From Symsagittifera roscoffensis (Eukaryota; Xenacoelomorpha; Acoela; Convolutidae), in assembly GCF_963678635.1 (NCBI RefSeq), contig NC_087071.1:31296141-31360140 (forward strand): DNA of 64,000 nt, written 5' to 3'. The notes under the pieces are model-generated. The model searched no databases. It saw nothing but the letters and a program-made list of their open reading frames with translations, and had not been told where the DNA came from. A program made the translations under genes and the position numbers. Positions within the stretch are counted from its first letter, which is position 1. The number at the start of each line of letters is the position of its first letter. Below, in pieces: positions 22,598-34,700 of this stretch.

Positions 22598-25329
22598 CAT
22601 AAATTCAAAGTCTTTTCAGAATTTTTTCTCATTCCAGCTTACATTTTCTGATAGAATTTACGAGCTTTTATTTTTTAGTCCGATGGTTGATTGCGTTTTT
22701 TGTTCAACTTATTTTCCTCGAAATGTCAACTGTTTTCCTGGAATCATATTTTATTTGGTCTTGCGTCTTCACTTTTACTAATTAATTTGACATATTGCGC
22801 GTCAGCCGAATGAATAGACGCAAATTAAACAGGAAGCCAAGCTATTGAAATGCTTTTATCACAAACTGCGAACAATTATAAAGAACTTTTTTGCCCAATT
22901 TTGCAAATTAAAAGTACTCCATCACAAAAAATTTTCAGAAACAGATAAAATTAAAAAGAAATACCTTCACCAAATGCATTTTCTTTCCGCTAATCGTAAA
23001 AAAATTACCATTGCTAATGGGAAAACGCCGAAGTAGCGCGGCGCTAATTTTACTTTCAAGTATTGCTTATACTTTCAGGCGCATTACATTCATGTAGTAA
23101 TGGCTTAATGGACATCACAGGAAGGAAATTATCCTTCTGAATGTTAAAAAAATCTCTTCTCATTGCTTTTTAAAAATGGCATTTAGTACGTGCTCGTCCT
23201 GGTTCTGAGTATATGCAGAAATAATCTTTTTAAAACAGGAAAATCCCCTTTTAACCTTTAGAAAAACCCTCTCTTCAAATTACTAGACGCCGTTGCTTCT
23301 GGAATTACTGGGTGAGTGTAAAAATAGTCTATAAGAAGAAAAAGCGGATACTCATTTTCTCTCCTTTGAACGTGAATGTTAGATTCAGTGGGAAGGGGGA
23401 AGGGGAGGGGTGCGGTGTGAATAATTTTTATTTTTTACCCCGGGGATCCATTAAACCGGTGAAATACGGTTCTATTTCCAGCCTACAGATATAGGGAATT
23501 TTAAAATGACTGTTCAATATGGACGCAAAAATCCATTTTGACTCTAAAATTTGTAGATAGAATTGTCAATTTCTAATCAATAAATGATCTTAATCGCAAC
23601 TATTTTTTGCAACCAGTTTTTTTACATAAGGCATAATGATAATGTTTTTTTTCCGATATGAACAAAATTTAATCAGGGTCATGCTTGGAAAACTTCTGGT
23701 ATTTGTATAACTAGATAGTAGCTTCACGGAATAAAGAGATTTCTGTCTGATTAGTGCTACTAGTACTAACTAATACCAGTGCATTGTTATAACCACCACG
23801 CGATTTGACAACCACAATGACTAAGCCTCTCAGTTTATATAAGGATTTAGTGTTTGTGTAATAGCAGATTGACGAGGTCAACGTTATTCGGAAACAATTG
23901 CTGAATTTTATTACTGGTGTAATCGCTAATTACAGAATAACCGAATAGCAGACATATATCTGCATCAGTCGATTAGAATTTACTATTCGAATCTTTGAAA
24001 GAAAAACGTGATAATTTGAGTTTTGGACAACTTGAAAGATTTTGTTTGGTTTTGGAATTTTGATGCCATTTCTATCTTCTTTTATAAAAAGAGCTCCCGT
24101 ATTGCTGAAGAACTAAGTTAGATATTATACTTACTAAAGGCGTAAACTCGCTAGTTACTGATTGAGTGCCTAATAAACGATAACCAATCAACTGAAAATA
24201 GTCTTACATTTCGTTAATGGAAATTCTAAATTGAAATAACAAAGAAACCAAGTCATTACCGCTGTTCCTAGCTGGTTGATGAAAACATTCAAACAAAAGT
24301 AGCCAACCGAAATAATTGGATATTGTTTATCAGTTTATAAAATTTTTGTTGCTTTGAGAAACAAAATTTAATATTCTATATTGCTAAGCTTCGAACAAAA
24401 GTTCATATTCAGTTCTACATGTGAAAAATAAATACATTCATTATTTGAAAAGAAACATCGTTTTTCATTTATTTTAGTAAATTCACTTCTCACAAAAAAC
24501 AGATTAATTTTTTCATTGGTTTTATTATGCGACATCCTCTTCTAGACTAGTCTTTGTTTTCGAATAATCATTTTATTTCCCTAGTCTACTGAAAAAAACG
24601 TGAACAAACTGCCATAAAGTGCAATCACCTTGCATCCTAGCCAATTCCAAAAAGATTTCACCATTTATTACTGATTTGAGACCATTCAGCAGAGCTGTCT
24701 AAAAGCAGACAGGTTGAAAAACATTTATTTCAGTTGTCAGTGGTTTTTTGTGAATGCTTTTTTGTTTCAAAGATACCAACGTGAAATTTTTGCTAGAAAA
24801 CAGCATTTTTTTCGATTTTACTAAAAAATGGAATGAATTAAGCGAAGAATTATCAAGATAAAAAGGTTTTCTGATATTAATTTTGTACCCCAAAATTATT
24901 TTATCTTGTCAGTCTGAGCCGCGAGCTGTAGTCTTTAATTTGGCCAATAGACGGTTGATCTGCTGATTAACAGTCTTCTTTTTGGGATACTAATTTAGAT
25001 AGAAAAAAGTGAAAAGCCTTCAGCCTTTTGTTGTACATCCCGTCAACGAATTGGAATTCTCCATTGCCAATTTACGAAGTATATATTTGCTATTTTTTAT
25101 CGCGAATTTATTTATTTCTGAACTCAACTCAAATCGCTATTCGTTGGAAACACGTTTGTTTTCCATCTTTTGAGTTTCGTTTGGAATTCAAGTTTATTTT
25201 ATTTTCTTTTAAAAAAATTTAGTTACCGAAGCTAGTTTTTTATTTGATTTTGAATTTACACTGCAATTTAACCTTTCCAAGTCAAAATATCCAGTTGTAT
25301 CAAGACAATCAAGTTTCAAAAAATCATAA
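22598..25329. other. Intergenic DNA upstream of PFK
   Basis: No convincing exon or repeat family member is recognised in this 2.7 kb. There is a purine-rich GGGAAGGGGGAAGGGG tract near 23390-23410. This is one of the more repeat-poor parts of the window and may contain PFK regulatory DNA. Confidence 0.35.
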
Positions 25330-25366
25330 TATATAAATAAAATAGAACCTTTCTTTCTTCAGTCTT
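25330..25366 (+). promoter_or_regulatory. Candidate PFK core promoter (TATA plus initiator)
   Basis: TATATAAATA at 25330 is followed 31 nt later by TCAGTCT (A at 25361), a good initiator match, giving a 42-nt 5' UTR before the ATG at 25403. The same TTTCTTTCTTCAG could instead be a splice acceptor after an upstream non-coding exon; the sequence alone cannot separate the two. Confidence 0.45.
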
Positions 25367-25402
25367 ACTTGTTAAAGTATCGAGAAAAATTATCTTCCCA
25401 AA

Positions 25403-25758
25403 ATGTGGTGGGATAGCGAAAGTATAAATTCAATTTACGAACCAACTAAAAGCACCGTGAGCATTCATTTGAAGAAGGAAAAAAGTCGTTTCATGAAGGA
25501 AAAAACGGACTACAGTACTTGTGTTCCTAACGGAAATAACTCCGAAAACGGCTTTGAGGGTGAAAGTTTCAGCAAAAACAAATTTCAGAGAGACAATAGT
25601 AGCTGCAACTGTAAGTTTGCTGAGCCCGTCTTTGTAGAGACCTTGAATAGCAACGGTATCGAAGAGGAGGAAATGACGCGCGAATCGGCAGTGTTCGAAG
25701 ACGAGATGCCGTCATCGCCATTTGTGAAGACGCCGACAATGAGAAGCCGCGCTTATAG
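25403..25758 (+). CDS. PFK: PFK exon 1 (N-terminal extension)
   Basis: It begins [10 protein letters not shown]; the context CAAAATGT has A at -3. It encodes 118 residues plus two bases of codon 119 (AG, completed by C of exon 2 to Ser). The donor is GTATGT at 25759. The content is low-complexity, rich in Ser, Asn, Glu and Lys, with an acidic patch ([11 protein letters not shown]) and a TPTMRSRAY tail containing several potential phosphorylation sites. The phase fit with exon 2 supports membership. Only transcript data would show whether this is the sole first exon. Confidence 0.75.
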
Positions 25759-28700
25759 GTATGTTCTATTTTTTTTGTTAATTCGGTACATCTCTGGTCA
25801 AAAATATCAAGCTGGGCGGATTTAAAGGCAGAGTCTTCTCATCATGTGAAAATTTCCCCTTGTCCTTTTTTGACGGACCCTGAATTTTTTATAATTCCCC
25901 GAAATTAACTAATTTTGACGGGAACGGTGCGCCGGAAAACGTGGCTTCTTAATCTGCATCTTTCCAAGCAGTGCTTTAAATTTTCATTTATTCTGCTCTT
26001 TGTACTGCGTACATCAATTTTTAGGTTTCTTTATTGGTTAAAGGTAACCCCGGAAATCCTTATGGTTTCATTTTTTACCTCTTTAAAAATCTTAAATTCT
26101 CGCATGATCTGAAGCTTTCATCTACAGCTCGGATAATCTTTTGTCACAGTTTTCTTGGCTTTAGCTCATGTTTACCGTGTTTCATTAAGATATGAGCCTT
26201 CAATCTGACAGATCGTCGATAGCAGGAAAAGCTATGTAATTCTAGTAAAGTATAGTCACGTGTCGAAATCAGAGGTCAACTGTCTTCTTGAGAAGAGAAA
26301 GATTTCAAATACCTCCAATTGTACTATTTTACTCACTGGTTATTGTTTCAACCTTTCTCATCATGTATAAGTAAGGATCTTTGACATAGTTTGGGTTTTT
26401 TGCGTGATTTGAGACACCTCGTATTAAGCTCGATGAAAGATCTTGTGGTATAATTTTACCGCTTTTCAGTCGTGTTTCGGAATGTAACTAGATGTTTACA
26501 CTTCCGTTGTCAACTATTTTATAATCTGAAACTATTTTTTCCATGTTTACAAATTTGTCTTATTAATGAAGTTCGCTTTAAAGCTTTTCTTTGCGATTTT
26601 TTCTGCCGTAAGTTATATGTGGTGTTCGAGCTATATCAGCGCGCAATCTGAATTGAACATGAATTAAATGTGGGGCGATTTTTTCCGACGTTTTTTTTTA
26701 TTTTAAGGGTATATGCCGAAATTTCATCGGTTTGATCCCCGGCCTTTTTCAAATCTCGCTTTTTTCATGATTCTATATAAACTTAAAAGATTTGTTCCAT
26801 GAAGTTTCTGAGAAAACTTCAGTCATTATCGATTACCGTTACTGGCCATAATCCAGACCAGACAAATGATTTTTTCTTGGCTGTGAAAAGTTTCGATAGT
26901 TTTTTTTTTCTATTATCGTATGCATTTTTGTATGCTCGCCTCCTGTCAGCATCGCGTACTCGATTTTTAATTTTCTCCCTTCATCGCTTACTTTTTTTAA
27001 GTTTGTTCTCAAAACCTTAATCTCTTGCACCCCCTACTTTTTACCCCCAACATCACCCCAGACTTCCGCGAAATACCATCCTTCATTTTCTATACGTTAC
27101 ACATACTATTTTCGTGTCGTATTGCCTCTATGTATCAAATTTACGACTGAATCATAAATTATAAACCCCGACTCAATCAAAATGTAAAAGACGGTAAAGT
27201 CACTTTTCTCCTATTTTTTTCCACGTTTGAACTTTGAATTCTATCAGCGCTAAAAAGTTTTCTAAATTTCCCAAATTTGCTATAAGTAACCAGTGAGTTT
27301 CTTTCTTATCTTGTATTTGATATTTTCAAAGATCAAATAACCAAAGCAAGCTAATTTGATTTCAATCATCAAAGTTTTTTTTAAGTTTCCCACAAACTGA
27401 TGAAAATGTTAGCTTTTCCCGCTCACGAAATGGTGCAGTAAGATTTTAGTTTTCTACATTTTGTCAGTTAACTTTCTGCGAAATATTTTTATTTAATGTC
27501 GAAACTTAAAATGTGTTTATCGGTTTGGTTTTATTTTAATATGAGATTTTCTGCCACGAAACATAAACAATTTGGTTCAGGAAGCGTTTATTATTATGAT
27601 TATTATTAGAGATTTTATGGAAAAGCAATGGGTTTTCTCCGTCAATTCAATGAGCGTTTTAGTAGTTGATCAATAGTTCGCTATCTGCAAGTGTCACACA
27701 AACACAAAAATGTGAGTGAGCGCGAATTTAACGGGTTGTAACTTCTGTTGAACACGGCCGTTAATTTCGCCTGAATACGCTTCCGGCAGCAATAGACAGT
27801 TCACCTTCAAATATCTCTAATAATACGCATTCTATGCAAAATTTATAGCCTTGACCAATTTGTACTGGTCCAGCGATAGCCGCAGTAAAATTAAAACCAT
27901 GTGGTTCAGAAAATAGAGCTAGAGGTTATGTACTAGTTGTTTTGTAGCTAGAGCAAAGCAGCGTTGCGTAGATGATTAAGAATGTCCACCTATCTATTCG
28001 ATCATACCTTACCGTATGGTATGACAGTAATGCTGCAATAATCTAAATAAAGTAATTTTTTTAGAGGGACGCCAACTCAATTTTTCAGAGGAACGCCAAC
28101 TCCTTTGTTCAAAGTCGATATTAAAAAATTACGGTAGGGTTGAATTTTAAAACTTAAAATTTTAGCATGGATGATATCAAGCAAGATTGTTACCGATTGT
28201 AGTAAACCTTCAGAGAACAATTTTATTTTGTTTTACTCTTATTTTTTTCAAATTGATAACGGTTTTAGCGAAGTTGTTAAAATATAAATGTATTCTGATA
28301 CAATTGATTGCTTCTGCAACTGTTAACAAAATCTGTGGAATGCGCTAAAATTCTAGCGCATTCCAAAGATTTTATTAGCAGTTGTAGAAGAAATCAAGTG
28401 TATCAGATTCCCATTTTGAAAATCTGACTTCTCAGGCCCATTTAGTTTCCGAGATATGAAGTTTAAATGGTTTTTCGAACTTTTTTAAAAAAATTAAAAC
28501 ATAAACAATTTTAATTTGAAACTCCCAACGTTATAGTGGGAGTGCTCTCAGAGGTTGCAGATCTTGTCTCAAAGCTATGAGCTATTCGAGCTATGAAGTT
28601 TTCACCGCAGATTTTTCAAAAGTGTTATTTCAAGAGCGTTGTTTCAAAATTTGAAATTGTCCACCTTTGCCGTAAACTAGGTGATGTCAGCTTACAACCA

Positions 28701-31700
28701 ACAGTTGCAGATGTGGCCTCGATCCCAAAATTTCTGTTTAATTTTCGAAATAGACGTTTGATTTTTCAAAAGTTTTCATTCAACTAAGATTCAAAAAGAA
28801 AAAATTAAACGATTGATGGCATAAAATGATATGCGTACGAGCTAATGAAAAAAAAATTACGTTAAACAAGAATATCATTAATGAACTTAGTGATTTTGCA
28901 AATAAAATCGTTTCCAACTTTTTATACATGGAAAGTGAAGTGGTCTGCTGTCGGCCCTTGTAGGGTTTTGTGTCTGAGGTTTAAAAAAGAAGACCTGAAA
29001 CCCCTGGTGGTTTTGTAGGTTTGACCATTTTAGTTTTCAAAGCACCTTAAAATTGAAATTATTTTTATCGTTCAATTTTTGGAATTAAAAGCGTTGTCGG
29101 ATGCCCCAGTCTATTGTTACGATTGGATTCATTTCGTTTTTTGATATATTTTATAAATAACCAATTTTAACGTTAATCTGTTTGAAGCACCGGAGGTGCG
29201 TTACACGCTTGTCTCATGAAACTTTAAAAGTCAATCAAATTTGAACAACTAAAAATGATCTTTTTGATCGTTTGCTGCGTCAGTGAGCCGCGTATTTATG
29301 TTCTACTCGTACTTGTACTATTTTAAGCCTATTCTTGAAAAGGAAACTTTGTCATAATAAAAACAACGAGTCATTGTGTAAAACTTTAAACAACACTGTA
29401 TACTCCATGATATTTGATCGTTTGCAGCGTGAGTGCGAAGAGACTGCAGGCGAATATTGGCGTGTTGACCAGTGGGGGAGATGCCCCCGGAATGAATGCT
29501 GCAGTGCGGGCGGCAGTGGTCATGGGCATATCACTAGGGGCCAAGGTCTACTTGATCAGAGAAGTATGTTCAGTGTTTTAATCAGATTATAATAATGATA
29601 AATGAATTGTTTCCAAAATATATATCTAACATTTTATAATTCTAATAATAATAAATTGGTTCCAAAACATATCTAACATTTCATCATTTTTTCACACCTA
29701 ACATTTCATCAAGATCTTTAACCCCACTTCTGGGCCCAATCAATTGTAATCTATCACCCTACTATTGTTTTTGAATTAATACTGATAGATACTGCTCGAT
29801 TCTGATTGGCTAGAACCAAAATAACCTCGTCCTCCCATCTGAACAGAGGTGGGAGTGGTAGGGTGTTGTGAATTTGATCTCAACTTTCCATTAAACCAAA
29901 ATACCGATCTTGACCTGTGCGATTGGATGTTCTTCAGTTAACTGTTTTGAATGCAATTGATTTAATATACATATGTGTATGCTAATTTGGTAAGTTGAGA
30001 TGATTTGAACAAAACCGCTGCCTCTCAATGCAGAGGTAAATGTTTTGAAGCTTGCTGTGATCGGTGTATGTTGTTCAAGTTCTCGGCTTCGGTTCACAGC
30101 CCACAATCAAACCCCTGAAATTATGTTTTTTTATCAAAAAACAAATGGCAATATTAATCGACTTTTGGAAAAATCTTGAAATTTTTTGGAAAATGGCAAT
30201 ATTAATCGAAGTTTTGGACAGCATTTACTCGGCATTAATTTTTTCAAAACTTTTATCTAGAAAGCTCCGTTGTTATTTTGTTATTTTTTCAGTTTAAATC
30301 GCCGTGGTTGCACTATAGTAATTGTTGTTTATTTCATTTTTAAAATCAAATTTTTCGTAGCACTTCGTAGTTTTGGCAAAGAAATTTAGTTTATTAGATA
30401 AGAGCTGTTTTGTTTGTTATTTTAGACTACCAACAAAATCAACAACAATTCTTTGAATAATAACAAAACAAGATACTGAATTTCGACAATAACAATCCGA
30501 TTACATATAACTGTCAATCGTGGAAATTTCTGTTGGAATTTCCAAACATTCAGGATTGTATAGTCTGGATTATCGGTTATCGGCTTGGCGTTGGAGAGCG
30601 CTGAAAAGATTTGTTTAATATATTTGGACTTATTTGCTTTTAGGCATTTGTCTTGTATTCTAAATTTCATGCTCAGTTTTCCATGTAGCCCTTGGGTTGA
30701 TCTCTTTTGAATTTAAATTCTTGTTGCATGTGCGGAACGAATAGCCCCTATAAGTATTTTCGTAAATTTATGAAGGAGCTATTTTTTTTCATGCCCATCA
30801 AAGTGATACGTACACTCAATAATCCAAGCATGAAATTATAAAAAAAAGCGGCGTTTTGATAATTGAAATGAGCAGGCTCTAACTTCTCGTTGCTTCACCG
30901 TCGCCTGTATAGCAGATGAAGATTTACACCATAGACCAAAATTGGCTATTTTTACATGGAATTGACTGACTGGCATATAAATATTAGCGTTGTTTATGTA
31001 TGTGAAGTGAATGTCTTTGGCATCTCTAGAAGTATATAAATAAAAAATCTCATCTTTACAGCCTATCAGCCAGATAACCAATGTCATCTCGAAGCATTCT
31101 GTTGCCTTGTTTGATTTTATGATGTTTTTCGCTGGTTTAAATTTTGTTTTTGTTGTTTAGGGTTACCAGGGTATGGTGGAGGGAGAAGGGTTCATTGAGG
31201 AGGCGAGCTGGTCAAAAGTCAGCGACTGCATGCACGTCGTAAGTACAATACTTCTTGCCACAACTTTGATTTGAGAACAGAAACTATACCATTTTAAGCC
31301 AGTAGAAACGTAAGCAAAGCCTAACACGCCAGAAATTAATGGAAAAAATTACCGAAGAAAGTTTCTCCAAAAACAAAGTATTGCATGTTTTTGTTCCGAC
31401 TATTGAAAAGTGTTTTAGTTTTTACTTTTTTCCATGCAAAAGAAGGTACCGCAAATTTTTAAATTTTTATCGGACTGAATTGAGTGATATATCATATTAA
31501 AGTCCTTTCAGTCACGATTCGAACAGCATTAAAAATCCTAGTGTCGAGAAAAACCGGTTTGAAATTTTTGATTTTTCCCTTTTCGAGCGAGTTAAGTGAG
31601 TTTTATATGAAAATAAGCAAAATGGGCTAAACAAATTTTGAGTTTACTAAAACAAAGCTAGTTTTGGCAGCCTCATTTAGCGCTTCTCTGGAAAAAAAAA

Positions 31701-34700
31701 CTTTCAAAAATATTTGAATATTTTAGTACAAAAATAAGATAAAATTGCAAATTTTTTTTTGGCTTGTGGCTAATTCACTAAATTTCTACACGTTCGTATA
31801 GTTCTATCATCACGCGAAAGTACAAAATAAAGACACAAACTTGAATTTTTTTTTTGAAAAAGTGATCTGATCCTTCTCTGCTACAGCAACCGTCTATCCT
31901 TGTTTTTAATTGTAAACGAAAGAAGTTTTGATTATTAAGGTCATGTAGTTTTTTTGGAAAATTAAAATAGGCAAAATGGAGGCGTTCATGTTGGTCTTGT
32001 AGTTTTTTGTTCATTTTTTAGTTCAAGTTTTTTGCGGTGTGCTTGTTTCTCAAATGCTAACATTATGCTAAGTAAATAATGCTTTGTTAATTATGCTAAG
32101 TAAATATGCTTTGATAACATTGTTTATCACCGTCGCTTTGATTAATTTTTCTTTTTTCAAAAACAATGTCTGAAAGTTTGTTTTTGCTCGAATCTGCTTT
32201 CAACCTTTTGATTACACTTGCGGACTTTAGTGAGCGTTAGTGTTATATTACGACTATTCTTCTGTTCTAACCGAAGTCGCTAATGTTGGTGCAACCTTAG
32301 GGGCACCCTTACGGCTTTTTGATAGCATTTGCTTTGACAATCAAATAGCAATAAATTAACATAGTTGATGCATTTTTACCCTTGCGATCAGCATAGTGTT
32401 TTATTACGAACCTTTTTTTCTACCCTAACTCACAAATAAAAGTGTTTATTAAAAGTGTTCTTTTATTTGAAAATTTCACTGTAGGAATGGAAATTGCATA
32501 GCATTTGGTCTCTGCTTTATTTGTTGCGGCTAGTGATCTGTGTCTGTTAGGCTTCCGTGGCTAGTGTGTGAGACTCTTAATCTCTTGGTCGCAGGTTCAA
32601 ATCTCAGAGGTAGCCGAATTTTTGCTAATTTTTATTATTGCCGTTTATTAGCTTTTTATTATTGCCGTTTATTTATATTTTTTATTGCCGTTTATGAGCT
32701 GCTTTTTGTCGTATTCTCGCAAGTGTTTGCGAAGCGAAGCTTCGTTTCTGATTAAATTCATCAAATTAACCGAAAAAACCTACTTGTTGTAAACAACAAA
32801 CATAAAAACTTGATTTCAGAAATTTTCTAACTCAAAATATCTCGCAATTTTTTTTAAATGCATGATTTGTACATAATGTGGCTTTATGTTTTTCAATTTA
32901 TTACATGCGAAATAAGTGTGGATGCTTGTTATATTCCCATTTTTTATTTGCTTAGTTGTCTATTTGTTTTTTGTGCCACTTTTGCTGCAATGCATTGGCA
33001 GTTTGTTAGCATACGTAGCTGTTTCATTTTGGACTAGTGTTTGCCGGCTGTTCGTGGCCGAGAGGGTTTGAAGCGCATGCATAGCAAAGTTTTACTAATT
33101 CGAGGCTTATTTCTATCTTTTTGCAGTTTATAAAGCTTCGCCTGTGTGTTACCTTTGCGATAAACAAGATTTTCACAACCGGGCACTAGACTTCTTTCCC
33201 GTGAATAACCTGGCTCATAGAATGGCCGAAATGCTAATCAACGTTTGCTTACGTGCCTTGGTCCAGGGTAGGTAATTTTTAACTAAGGCTTATGTTTTTC
33301 CTACCATGAAATTTTTACTGTGAAAAATAAAAGAAAATATTGGTAGATCTGTTTTTTCGACTTTTTGTCTGTTTTTATATTGCGTTGTGTCGCAATTGAA
33401 TAGAATCTCCGCTTAGCCTGTAGGTTTTTGATTTTTTTAAAAGTTCAATTACCAAATGAAAGGCAAAAAAAATGCGCCCAATAAAGAAAATGAAATTCGC
33501 ACAAAACAACGTGATTGAGTTTTAGTTTCAAGTGTGGTTTGAAGTTAAAGTATGAAAACCCAGTTGCTAAATTTGATAAGTAAGAGTTGCAACCATAAAG
33601 TTTCTGTGGTTCAAAGAACATACAAGCTCTAAATTTGTTTCTTCCAAATTCAAATAGCATTTCTTGCAGAAAGATTTTCAACAACGATGTTTTTTTCCGG
33701 CTTCCTTCAGCTCATTAACTTTTCGAAAGAAACAACTTATGTTTGGTTCTCATCTCTTCTCTCGCTTAACATAATTCGAATCAAAAATCTGTAGCGGCTT
33801 TTTTGCGCTTATATGCAGTTTGAGTATCTATTTTTATTGTTTCTCTCGTATGTTGGTTATACTTTTGTCTCTCAATGATCATGCTGTACTCTGAGAAAAA
33901 AATTATTACTTCCAAAATAGTTTGTAACGTAAGATCAACTGAAGTCCAAATGTTATTAGGAAAGAAAAAAGTGCTTTGTAATTTGAGGGGTGAAAATGGG
34001 AGAGTTTTTCAAATACTTTTTTTACACAAACTGATTGTATCAACATTAGTTTGCTTTTTCTCAACCGTGGACGAAAATTTGTTTGCTCGATTTCGTAACG
34101 CACTTCAATCTCCATTTGATTAATTACTGTTTGATAGAATCAGGTATAATGAAAATGAATGTGATCAGGTTTTTCATTTGTTCGATTTTTTTTAGAGACG
34201 CTTTGGAATATTTTATCTCTTTTTTCAATAAATTTAGCTTTTCTCAAAAACTACTCTATCGATTTTTTTGAATGGTGCAGTTGGAAGTCCGCGCACTACC
34301 CTGTGTGTCTACGTTATTCTCGAGGCTCTTTTTACCTTACCCCACTTTCTACAGCCTTCGAAAAAGTGTGGGCGGGGAATTTTTTGACTGTTTTTGGATT
34401 TTGAATTTTTTTTTAAATTACCAGCTCAAATCTTTAATTGAATGGATAGTAAAGGCTGTGGGAAGCTCCCTTGCTCAAGTGGCTACGTCCAACTTTTTTT
34501 ACACAAAGAGTTATGGCCCTCAGAAAAGTCAAAAGTCAACCGGTTTTTGAAACTTTTTGACTTTTTTCAAAAGCTACCCTCTTGAATCTCATATTTTGGT
34601 TTCAAATACTTTTCGAGTATTGGAAAGCTCCCCTGCATAGGGGCTCGCCCACAATTTTTCTGAACAAAAAGTCATGACCCTCAGAAAAGTCAATTTTTTT

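Noticed and set aside
29335-29592. 85-codon frame across PFK exon 2
   Set aside because: Out of frame with the PFK reading; its protein has no family resemblance, whereas the shifted frame gives the PFK glycine loop.
32550-32615. Functional tRNA-Lys gene
   Set aside because: The anticodon loop and boxes are recognisable, but it lies in the middle of a SINE with a second diverged copy at 36023; stems have mismatches.
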